Source: Eubacterium sp.
GTDB lineage: Bacteria; Bacillota; Clostridia; Peptostreptococcales; Anaerovoracaceae
Reading direction: 5' to 3'
Assembly: GCA_017419895.1 (NCBI GenBank)
Contig: JAFOKI010000272.1
Span: forward strand, 1-12,785
DNA length: 12,785 nt
This document shows, one piece after another, positions 7,141-12,785 of the stretch. The notes beneath the pieces were generated by a model. It ran no database searches. It saw only the letters and a list, made by a program, of their open reading frames with translations, and was not told the DNA's origin. Every line of letters starts with the position of its first letter. Positions within the stretch are counted from its first letter, which is position 1. The translations under genes and the position numbers were made by a program.

Positions 7141-7758
7141 GGTGAGACAAAAGAACTCAACCTCATCATCAAGGCTGACGTACAGGGTTCTGTCGGAGCT
7201 CTCATATCCTCACTTGAAAAGCTCAATAACGAGAACGTCCGAGTGAACGTTATCCACTCGGGAGTTGGTACGGTCAATGAATCCGATATCATGCTCGCCG
7301 AAACATCGAACGCGGTAATCATCGGATTCAACGTTCGTCCGAGCGCAGCTGTCACACAGGCTGCCGATGCAAAAGATGTCGAAATCAGACTTTACCGCGT
7401 GATTTACGACGCGATCAACGACGTCGAAGCTGCCATGAAGGGTATGCTCGATCCCGAAACAAAGGAAGAAGTTCTCGGTCAGGCTACCGTCAGAGAAACA
7501 TTCAGGGTGCCGAACGTCGGTACGATCGCGGGTTCGTATGTCACGAGCGGAAAAGTCGTCAGGAACGCGGAGATCCGTCTTGTCCGCGACGGTATCGTCA
7601 TTCACGAGGGCAAGATATCTTCGCTCAAGCGTTTCAAGGACGACCAGAAGGAGGTCAACCAGGGTTACGAGTGCGGTATCGGCATAGAATCCTACAACGA
7701 CATCAAGGTCGACGACGTGATCGAGTGCTTCCGTATGGTGGAAGTAAGACCCGAGTAA
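7141..7758 (+). CDS. infB: Translation initiation factor IF-2, C-terminal part (C1 and fMet-tRNA-binding C2 domains), no start codon of its own
   Basis: This frame continues directly from the TAA at 7138 and encodes 205 residues that match the end of IF-2. Domain C1 (domain III) begins [18 protein letters not shown] and runs through [25 protein letters not shown] and the following linker helix. The C2 beta-barrel, which holds the fMet-tRNA acceptor end, contains [42 protein letters not shown] and GYECGIGIE. With the upstream part the full protein would have 992 codons. No ATG, GTG or TTG occurs in frame until GTG 7243, which would cut off the first part of C1 and has no good ribosome binding site, although AAGGTGAG sits on the TAA itself. 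The frame carries no second lesion, so disruption is very recent, artefactual or tolerated by read-through. Confidence 0.85.
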   Translation, partial: GETKELNLIIKADVQGSVGALISSLEKLNNENVRVNVIHSGVGTVNESDIMLAETSNAVIIGFNVRPSAAVTQAADAKDVEIRLYRVIYDAINDVEAAMKGMLDPETKEEVLGQATVRETFRVPNVGTIAGSYVTSGKVVRNAEIRLVRDGIVIHEGKISSLKRFKDDQKEVNQGYECGIGIESYNDIKVDDVIECFRMVEVRPE

Positions 7759-7782
7759 CAGCGGCATAACAAAGCTGGTCTC

Positions 7783-7855
7783 ATGGCCGGCATAGAGCAA
7801 AGCCCGGCCGTATGGCCGGCGGAAAGGTAATGACCGGCCGCATAAAAGCGGCCGG
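7783..7855 (+). repeat. Cluster of GGCCGG/CCGGCC complementary blocks between infB and rbfA
   Basis: Five six-base blocks occur in 73 bases: GGCCGG at 7785, 7814 and 7850, and CCGGCC at 7804 and 7834. ATGGCCGGC is exactly repeated at 7783 and 7812, 29 bases apart. The strongest hairpin pairs CCGGCCGC (7834-7841) with GCGGCCGG (7848-7855) around ATAAAA. Another pairs 7804-7809 with 7814-7819 around GTAT. Some pairings exclude others. The last stem ends three bases before the rbfA ribosome binding site. Confidence 0.6.
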
Positions 7856-7868
7856 ATCAGGATATAAA

Positions 7869-8237
7869 ATGGCTAGAGAATACAGACAGGGAAGGCTTGG
7901 CGGGGAAATCAAAAAGATAATCTCCGAAATGCTTCTGAGAGAGCTTAAGGATCCCAGGCTGGACGGAATGATCAGCATCTCTGACGTGGAAGTCACGAGA
8001 GACGGAAGCTACGCGACCTGCTATGTGACGATCCTTGACACAACAGAAGGAGAAGAAGCACGCGCGGAGCGCGAGCAGGAGGTCCTTGACGGTCTGAAGA
8101 GCGCGAAAGGTCTCATGAGAAAAGAAATCGGAAAAGAACTCAAGCTGAGAAGGACTCCCGATCTCATCTTCAAGATGGACCATTCGATGGACTACGGAAG
8201 GCATATAGACGAAATTCTGAAAGGACTGGATCTTTAG
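7869..8237 (+). CDS. rbfA: 30S ribosome-binding factor RbfA
   Basis: RbfA binds immature 30S subunits near the 5' end of 16S rRNA and is needed for late maturation, notably in the cold. From ATG 7869 the product is 122 residues, normal for the family. It has the expected N-terminus MAREYRQGRLGGEIKKI, the LLRELKDPRL helix end, the ISISDVEVTRDGSYATCYVTIL strands of the KH-like fold, and LKLRRTPDLIFKMDHSMDYGRHI near the end. AGGA (7859-7862) is six bases upstream. Upstream in-frame ATGs at 7812 and 7830 are possible, but they would add a tail read from a GC-rich repeat and have poor ribosome binding sites. The gene follows the C-terminal part of infB by 110 bases, an unusually long gap for this operon. 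Its stop is 37 bases before nrnA. Confidence 0.94.
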   Translation: MAREYRQGRLGGEIKKIISEMLLRELKDPRLDGMISISDVEVTRDGSYATCYVTILDTTEGEEARAEREQEVLDGLKSAKGLMRKEIGKELKLRRTPDLIFKMDHSMDYGRHIDEILKGLDL

Positions 8238-8274
8238 ACAGTACAGTTTTGGCGGAAATGAGAGGATCGTATCT

Positions 8275-9249
8275 TTGAAGGACAACAACACATTTGCCGA
8301 AATCGCAAAAGCTCTTTCGGAAGCTGAAAAAATCCTTATATTCACACATCAGAACATGGACGGTGACGCCCTTGGTTCTTCGTGTGCCATGGCGCACAAC
8401 CTGAGACTTCTCGGAAAAGAATGCTGGGTCATGCTCAACGACGACGATATAATGAGTAATCTCAGGTTTTTGGCAAAGGACTACTGCACGACAGATGAGA
8501 ATGTAATGGGCGTCCCGGACGTCTCGCTGATACTCGACGCGAGCAGCCCTTCGAGGTTTCCGGCTAAAAGAGAAAAATTCGAGCAGGGTAAACTGAAGAT
8601 CGCGGTCGATCATCATCTCGTTGACGCTGCCGATCTCGATATGAAATACATAGACGCCGGGTCAGCCTCCACAGGAGAACTTGTATTTGAGCTTCTCAAA
8701 GAAATGGGAGTTGCGCCTGACCGCGAGACAGCGGAAGCTTTGTTCGCCGCGGCTATCACGGATACAGGAAGATTCACGTATTCCAACACCACCGCGGGAA
8801 CGCACGAAATGATCGCGGAGCTTTATTCGACAGGGTTCGATGCCGCAGGCGTGAGCGTCGAGCTTTACGAAAGTGAAAACCCAAGCAAAGTGCTGATGCA
8901 TGCGCGCGTCCTTTCCGGTATGGAGATGCTGGAAGACGGCAAGGTCGCTATAGCCAGGCTTTCGCAGCAGCTTCTGAAAGAGACAGGCGCTGCCTTGAGT
9001 GACACCGACGGGATAGTCGCGACTCTGAGAGCCATGAAAGGCGTCGAGATCGCGGCATTTCTCAAGGAAGGCGAAGACGGGAAATCTTTCGTCAGCCTGA
9101 GATCGAAAAACGATGCGGACGTTGCGGTCATCGCAAAAAGTTTTGGCGGCGGCGGTCATAAGAAGGCTGCGGGCGCCACGCTGGACATGAGTCTGGACGA
9201 GGCATATGAACTTGTCAAAAAAGTCGTGACTGAGGCTGTCCGCAAATGA
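8275..9249 (+). CDS. nrnA: Bifunctional oligoribonuclease / pAp phosphatase, DHH-DHHA1 family (NrnA type)
   Basis: NrnA-type enzymes degrade two- to five-base RNAs and, in Bacillus, dephosphorylate 3'-phosphoadenosine 5'-phosphate. Some relatives hydrolyse linear or cyclic dinucleotides. The 324 residues fit the family. The Mn-binding DHH domain shows DGDALGS with Asp29 and Asp31, then VDHH at 111-114 and Asp163 in TDTGRF. The C-terminal DHHA1 domain has the nucleotide-binding GGGGHKKAAG at 291-300. The start is TTG 8275, with AGAGGA (8261-8266) eight bases upstream; no ATG offers a better match to the family N-terminus. The end overlaps truB by four bases (ATGA), so truB is probably translated by termination-reinitiation. 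The place between rbfA and truB is usual in Firmicutes. Which substrate dominates cannot be read from sequence. Confidence 0.93.
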   Translation: MKDNNTFAEIAKALSEAEKILIFTHQNMDGDALGSSCAMAHNLRLLGKECWVMLNDDDIMSNLRFLAKDYCTTDENVMGVPDVSLILDASSPSRFPAKREKFEQGKLKIAVDHHLVDAADLDMKYIDAGSASTGELVFELLKEMGVAPDRETAEALFAAAITDTGRFTYSNTTAGTHEMIAELYSTGFDAAGVSVELYESENPSKVLMHARVLSGMEMLEDGKVAIARLSQQLLKETGAALSDTDGIVATLRAMKGVEIAAFLKEGEDGKSFVSLRSKNDADVAVIAKSFGGGGHKKAAGATLDMSLDEAYELVKKVVTEAVRK

Positions 9250-10208
9250 TCGAGACAGGGATACTTAACATCTACAAAGAAAGAGGGATGACGTCTCACG
9301 ATGTCGTATCAAGGCTCAGGCGTCTTATTGGAATAAGGCGTATCGGCCACACAGGCACGCTCGATCCGATGGCGGAGGGCGTGCTGCCGGTCTGTATAGG
9401 AAGAGCCGCGAGGATAATCGAGTATCTCGATCTCGACATCAAGACGTATAAAGCAGTGATGCTGCTTGGCCGCGCGTATGACACACAGGACGTTACGGGA
9501 CAGGTGATAAGGGAAGCCGACGAGGCTTCTGTCTCAGCTATAACAAAGCAGAATGTGGACTGCGCGATGGAAGGTTTCAAAGGCCTGATAGAGCAATATC
9601 CGCCTATGTATTCCGCCGTGAGAGTGGACGGAAGAAGGCTTTATGACTACGCCCGGGCGGGTGAAACTGTCAATGTCAAACCGAGACGTGTGTACATTAC
9701 GGGTCTTGAGGTGACGGACTGCGACCTCGGAAAAGGGTACGAAAGCAGCGTTTCGTTCACCGTATCATGCACGAAAGGGACGTATATCCGTGCGATAGCA
9801 AACGACGCGGGCGAAAAACTCGGAACAGGTGCCGCGCTTTCAGCGCTTGAGAGGACTGCCAGCGGCATGTTCAGGGCAGAAGACGCGGTAAAGATCTCTG
9901 AACTGGAAGCGATGACGCCGGAAGAAATAGAAGAACTCATTATTTCTCCCGATGCGCCTCTCGGAAAATACGGGAAAGTGATACTTTCGGGGCGGGATCC
10001 CGTAAGGTTTCGCGATGGGATCTTAATAGAAATGAGCCGCGCGGAGATGGTTAAAGAGCCTGATTATACGGACAGCGGTTTCTATCTGCCAATACCGGAA
10101 AGACTGCGGGATATTTATCTTGCGTACAGCGATGAGGGCAATTTCATAGGAATCGCCAAAAAGACAGATGAGAACCTGTTGAGGCCGGAAAAGGTCTTCG
10201 TCGGGTGA
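9246..10208 (+). CDS. truB: tRNA pseudouridine(55) synthase TruB
   Basis: TruB converts U55 of the T-loop of elongator tRNAs to pseudouridine and acts as a tRNA folding chaperone. The 320 residues begin ILNIYKERGMTSHDVV and carry the catalytic motif HTGTLDPMAEGVLPVCIG with the nucleophile Asp40. Further family blocks are KTYKAVMLLGRAYDTQDVTG, QYPPMYSAVRVDGRRLYDYARAG and SCTKGTYIRAIANDAGEKLGTGA. The C-terminal about 100 residues form a PUA-like region that is less conserved, as is normal. ATG 9246 overlaps the nrnA stop as ATGA, and the stop overlaps the GTG of ribF. Nothing is truncated. Confidence 0.96.
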   Translation: MIETGILNIYKERGMTSHDVVSRLRRLIGIRRIGHTGTLDPMAEGVLPVCIGRAARIIEYLDLDIKTYKAVMLLGRAYDTQDVTGQVIREADEASVSAITKQNVDCAMEGFKGLIEQYPPMYSAVRVDGRRLYDYARAGETVNVKPRRVYITGLEVTDCDLGKGYESSVSFTVSCTKGTYIRAIANDAGEKLGTGAALSALERTASGMFRAEDAVKISELEAMTPEEIEELIISPDAPLGKYGKVILSGRDPVRFRDGILIEMSRAEMVKEPDYTDSGFYLPIPERLRDIYLAYSDEGNFIGIAKKTDENLLRPEKVFVG

Positions 10209-11182
10209 AAGAGGAAAAGAAATTGATTATTTTCAGGGAACTTGATGACGTAAAAATAGATGAGGGGACAGCTGTTGCCCTCGGCAATTTCGACGGTGTG
10301 CATCTTGGTCATCAGAAGCTCATAAAAGAAGCGGTGAAGTACGCTGAAAAGCACGGTCTCAAGACTCTCGTATTCACGTTTTCGAATCATCCGAAAAACG
10401 TGCTCGGAAAAGGCACCGAGGTCAAGTGCATACTTTGTACCAACGGAAAAGCTTCACTCATAGAATCACTCGGAGTCGATTATCTCGTCGACGTGCCATT
10501 CACCGAGGAAATAATGAAGACCCCGGCGGAAAGCTTTGTTAAGGATCTGCTGGTAGACAAAATGAACATAAAAGCCGCTTTCTGCGGGTTCAACTATAAG
10601 TTCGGGTTCAAAGCGAAGGGAACGCCGGAGCTTTTAAGATCGCTGGGTGAGGAATACGGTTTCACCGTAAAGGAAATGAAGGCGTATAAGCTCGAGGACA
10701 ATGTCGTCAGTTCGACTTTGATTCGCACGCTCATCGCGTCCGGCCGCGTCGACAGATGCAGGACATACATGGGAAGACTCTATTCGATCACCGGCGAAGT
10801 AGTTGTCGGCAACAGGCTCGGAAGGAAACTCGGGTTTCCGACGTCCAATCTGGTCATCGACCCGACCATGGTCACACCGCCGAACGGTGTATATGTCACA
10901 AACTGTATATATAACGGCGTGAGTTATGCGAGCATCACCAACGTCGGGGTAAAACCGACTATCGGGGAATACACAAAAAACGTCGAGACTCACATATTCG
11001 ACTTCAACAAAGAACTTTACGGTAAATCTATTACTGTAGAGTTCATAAAGAAGATGCGCGACGAGGTAAAATTCGACAGTGTCGAGGATCTTTCGGAGCA
11101 GATAGTGCGCGACTGCAGGGAGGCAAGAAAGTACCACGAGCAGCTCGCGAAAAAAGCCGCGAAGCAGGCGAAAAAAGATTGA
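10205..11182 (+). CDS. ribF: Bifunctional riboflavin kinase / FAD synthetase RibF
   Basis: RibF phosphorylates riboflavin to FMN and adenylylates FMN to FAD in the cytoplasm. The 325 residues contain an N-terminal nucleotidyltransferase domain with GNFDGVHLGH at 27-36 and the closing SSTLIR at 169-174. The C-terminal kinase domain has GEVVVGNRLGRKLGFPTSN (GFPTSN 210-215), GVYVT and the late helix YHEQLAKKA. The start is GTG 10205, overlapping the truB stop as GTGA, which fits coupled translation. The Lys/Ala-rich tail (KKAAKQAKKD) extends past the usual fold and is probably disordered. The gene's place between truB and rpsO is the standard Firmicutes order. I see no intrinsic terminator after it, so read-through into rpsO is likely in addition to the rpsO promoter. 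Confidence 0.95.
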   Translation: MKEEKKLIIFRELDDVKIDEGTAVALGNFDGVHLGHQKLIKEAVKYAEKHGLKTLVFTFSNHPKNVLGKGTEVKCILCTNGKASLIESLGVDYLVDVPFTEEIMKTPAESFVKDLLVDKMNIKAAFCGFNYKFGFKAKGTPELLRSLGEEYGFTVKEMKAYKLEDNVVSSTLIRTLIASGRVDRCRTYMGRLYSITGEVVVGNRLGRKLGFPTSNLVIDPTMVTPPNGVYVTNCIYNGVSYASITNVGVKPTIGEYTKNVETHIFDFNKELYGKSITVEFIKKMRDEVKFDSVEDLSEQIVRDCREARKYHEQLAKKAAKQAKKD

Positions 11183-11211
11183 AAAACAGACAAAAAAGCG
11201 TGATTTGCCCC

Positions 11212-11240
11212 TTGTGCGGACATTGTAAACATGCTAAAAT
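11212..11240 (+). promoter_or_regulatory. Probable sigma-A promoter of rpsO
   Basis: TTGTGC (11212-11217) and TAAAAT (11235-11240) are separated by 17 bases in an AT-rich stretch following ribF. Transcription would begin near 11247, just upstream of the structured rpsO leader, giving a leader of about 85 bases. The -35 is imperfect, matching four of six bases. Confidence 0.6.
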
Positions 11241-11259
11241 AAACCGTTACGTTAATTAC

Positions 11260-11316
11260 CGATACTCAGATGTGCGCGTCTCCTGCGGCACCCGGGTACC
11301 GGCCTACGACTGATCG
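11260..11316 (+). promoter_or_regulatory. Three-way-junction leader of rpsO, probable S15 autoregulatory site
   Basis: Three helices can be drawn. P1 pairs CGAT (11260-11263) and CAG (11267-11269), with ACT bulged, to CTGATCG (11310-11316). P2 pairs GTGC and GC (11272-11277) with GC and GCAC (11285-11291) around a seven-base loop, with G11287 bulged. P3 pairs CCGG (11292-11295) with CCGG (11299-11302) around GTA. The AAAGGAG ribosome binding site (11317-11323) directly follows P1. S15 binds a three-helix junction in 16S rRNA, and Bacillus-type rpsO leaders are known to form a similar junction. The fold is drawn by eye; S15 binding is inferred. Confidence 0.6.
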
Positions 11317-11331
11317 AAAGGAGAAAAGAAA

Positions 11332-11598
11332 ATGATCACGAAGGAAAAGAAAGAAGCTATCATTAAAGAGTACGCTACAAAAGAAGGCGATACAGGTTCC
11401 CCGGAAGTACAGATCGCTATCCTGACAGCAAGAATCAACGAGCTCAACGAGCATCTTCAGACACATAAGAAGGATTTCCATTCGAGGAGAGGCCTTCTCA
11501 AGATGGTAGGACAGAGAAGAAACATGCTGGCTTATCTTAAGGCTAAGGACATTGAAAGATATCGTTCTCTCATCGCCCGTCTCGGACTGAGAAAATAA
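11332..11598 (+). CDS. rpsO: 30S ribosomal protein S15
   Basis: S15 is a primary binder of the central domain of 16S rRNA and nucleates platform assembly. The 88 residues equal the usual length. Conserved stretches are [17 protein letters not shown], the rRNA-contacting [16 protein letters not shown], and [31 protein letters not shown] 11332 has AAAGGAG (11317-11323) eight bases upstream. The gene has its own promoter and a structured leader, and is followed after 12 bases by a terminator-like hairpin. It sits before pnp, as in most bacteria. Confidence 0.98.
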   Translation: MITKEKKEAIIKEYATKEGDTGSPEVQIAILTARINELNEHLQTHKKDFHSRRGLLKMVGQRRNMLAYLKAKDIERYRSLIARLGLRK

Positions 11599-11610
11599 TA
11601 TGAGAATGAT

Positions 11611-11639
11611 ACGGCGGGGCAACTTATCCCCGCCGTTTT
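11611..11639 (+). terminator. Intrinsic terminator or attenuator after rpsO
   Basis: ACGGCGGGG (11611-11619) pairs perfectly with CCCCGCCGT (11628-11636) around an eight-base loop, and the T-run ends at 11639. The stem is strong but the T-run is short (four T then A), so it may be leaky and allow some transcription into pnp. I see no good promoter between it and pnp. Confidence 0.75.
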
Positions 11640-11655
11640 ATCATAATTGGAGGTT

Positions 11656-11680
11656 AATAAACAGGAAGGAGTTGTTTATT
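11656..11680 (+). promoter_or_regulatory. Hairpin displaying the pnp Shine-Dalgarno in its loop
   Basis: AATAAAC (11656-11662) pairs perfectly with GTTTATT (11674-11680). The eleven-base loop AGGAAGGAGTT contains the best Shine-Dalgarno for pnp. That site lies 13 bases from ATG 11685 in the linear sequence, longer than usual. AGGA at 11681-11684 abuts the ATG and is too close. A second GGAGG at 11649-11653 lies upstream. Confidence 0.5.
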
Positions 11681-11684
11681 AGGA

Positions 11685-12785
11685 ATGGCAAGGTATACAG
11701 ATTACAGATCGTTTAAAACCGCTATCGGCGGAAGGCTGATGGAGCTCGAGATCGGAAGAGTCTGCGAGCAGGCAAACGGTGAAGTGCTTGTAAAATACGG
11801 CGATTCAGTCGTACTCGTTACAGCGTGCGCGTCAAAGGAAGCGCGTCCCGATGCTGATTTCCTCCCGCTGAGCTGCGACTACGAGGAAAAAATGTACGCT
11901 GCGGGCAAGATCCCCGGAGGGTTCATCAAGAGAGAAGGAAGGCCGAGCGAGAAGGCTACGCTTTGCGCGAGACTCATGGACAGACCGCTCAGACCTCTTT
12001 TCCCGAAGGGCTATTATCACGACATAGAAGTCATCGCGACAGTATTGTCGGTAGACCTCGACTGCGAGACAGATATTATGGCCATGATCGGTTCGTCGGT
12101 CGCTCTCGCGGTATCGGATATTCCCTGGGACGGTCCTACGGGTTCCGTCAGAGTGGGAAGAATCGACGGCAATTTCGTCATCAACCCGACGCTTGCTCAG
12201 AGAGCCGAGTCCGATATCAATCTGACGGTCGCCGGAACAAAGGAAGCGATCATGATGGTAGAAGCCGGCGCGAACGAAGTGCCGGAAGACGTGATGCTCG
12301 ACGCGATATTCTTCGGTCATGAAGAAATCAAGAAGATCGTTGCATTCATCGACGCCATCGTTGCGGAAGTCGGAGTTCCCAAGCAGGAACCGGATCTCGC
12401 GACAGTGCCTGAGGATCTTGACGCTCAGGTAAGGGAATTCGCGACGGAGAAAATGAAGAAGGCCGTCGTCAATTCGGACAAGCTCACGCGTCTTGACAAT
12501 ATGGACGCTGTTGAGAAAGAAACACAGGAATACTTCGCGGAGATCTTCCCCGAACAGGAGAAGGACATCGCGGCTGTGCTTTACAACATCACAAAGGAAA
12601 GCGTCCGCTCACTGATTCTAGATGAGGGTATCCGTCCGGACGACAGAAAACTCGATGAGATAAGACCCGTATGGGCTGAGACCGGTATACTCCCGAGAGT
12701 ACACGGAACGGGACTTTTCAAGCGCGGACAGACTCAGGTACTCTCCGCCTGCACACTCGCTCCTCTTTCGGAAGCACAGAGAATA
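11685..12785 (+). CDS. pnp: Polyribonucleotide nucleotidyltransferase (PNPase), 3'-truncated by the window
   Basis: PNPase degrades RNA 3' to 5' by phosphorolysis and takes part in mRNA turnover, often with RNase E/Y-type partners. The 367 visible codons run in frame to the last base. The first RNase PH domain (about 10-145) shows GEVLVKYGDSVVLVTACAS, the RNA-contacting KIPGGFIKREGRPSE and RLMDRPLRPLFPKGY. The all-helical linker domain (about 245-315) follows. The second RNase PH domain begins GIRPDDRKLDEIRP and is cut after HGTGLFKRGQTQVLSACTL. The catalytic residues of that domain and the KH and S1 domains lie outside the window. The start is ATG 11685 (MARYTDYRSFKTAIGGR). Confidence 0.96.
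   Translation, partial: MARYTDYRSFKTAIGGRLMELEIGRVCEQANGEVLVKYGDSVVLVTACASKEARPDADFLPLSCDYEEKMYAAGKIPGGFIKREGRPSEKATLCARLMDRPLRPLFPKGYYHDIEVIATVLSVDLDCETDIMAMIGSSVALAVSDIPWDGPTGSVRVGRIDGNFVINPTLAQRAESDINLTVAGTKEAIMMVEAGANEVPEDVMLDAIFFGHEEIKKIVAFIDAIVAEVGVPKQEPDLATVPEDLDAQVREFATEKMKKAVVNSDKLTRLDNMDAVEKETQEYFAEIFPEQEKDIAAVLYNITKESVRSLILDEGIRPDDRKLDEIRPVWAETGILPRVHGTGLFKRGQTQVLSACTLAPLSEAQRI

Noticed and set aside
7243..7758. Separate short gene starting at GTG 7243
   Set aside because: The sequence is IF-2 domain C1/C2 and the same frame is coding from 7141. GTG 7243 would cut the C1 domain and has no good ribosome binding site.
7812..7868. Extended N-terminus of rbfA from ATG 7812 or 7830
   Set aside because: The added residues come from the GC-rich repeat, the sites lack properly spaced Shine-Dalgarno sequences, and the family N-terminus begins at ATG 7869.
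11672..11716. Short leader peptide from TTG 11672 overlapping the pnp start
   Set aside because: About 14 codons, with no suitably spaced ribosome binding site and no recognisable content.
1..12785. CRISPR array, tRNA, rRNA, insertion sequence or attachment site
   Set aside because: No regular direct repeats with spacers, no tRNA-like cloverleaf, no transposase and no terminal inverted repeats were seen.

Overview
The window is a bacterial chromosome segment with every recognisable gene on the + strand. The order rimP-nusA-ylxR-ylxQ-infB-rbfA-nrnA-truB-ribF-rpsO-pnp is the classic Firmicutes arrangement. The RNA-binding YlxR/YlxQ pair, an NrnA-type DHH phosphoesterase, the strong AGGAGG-like ribosome binding sites and GC content near 50% point to a Clostridia-type anaerobe. 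Family level cannot be fixed from sequence alone.

Layout. Positions 3-1079 hold the 3' part of a reverse transcriptase of no obvious named class, running in from outside the window. Positions 1157-2404 encode an M20-family amidohydrolase of the N-carbamoyl-amino-acid hydrolase / allantoate amidohydrolase type. A near-consensus sigma-A promoter (2416-2444) and a perfect 11-bp leader hairpin (2472-2497) then open the translation/transcription operon. rimP, nusA, ylxR, ylxQ, infB, rbfA, nrnA, truB and ribF follow with short gaps or stop/start overlaps, so much of the operon looks translationally coupled. A second promoter (11212-11240), a three-way-junction leader that fits an S15 autoregulatory site, rpsO, a terminator-like hairpin and the 5' part of pnp complete the window.

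How the genes work together. RimP and RbfA mature the 30S subunit, and IF2 starts translation. NusA controls elongation and termination. YlxR and YlxQ are small RNA-binding partners. TruB makes psi55 in tRNA. NrnA and PNPase degrade RNA, from nano-RNA to long RNA. RibF makes FMN and FAD, and S15 is a primary 30S binder.

The main anomaly is an in-frame TAA at 7138-7140 inside infB. It falls at the boundary between the GTPase/domain II half and the C-terminal fMet-tRNA-binding half. The frame before and after it is intact and well conserved, so this is either a single-base error or nonsense mutation, or an unusual split or read-through IF2. Other points worth a second look are the unclassified reverse transcriptase, the rpsO leader, a cluster of five mutually complementary GGCCGG/CCGGCC blocks before rbfA, a hairpin that displays the pnp Shine-Dalgarno in its loop, and an Asn/Gln/Lys-rich insertion in the NusA S1 domain.
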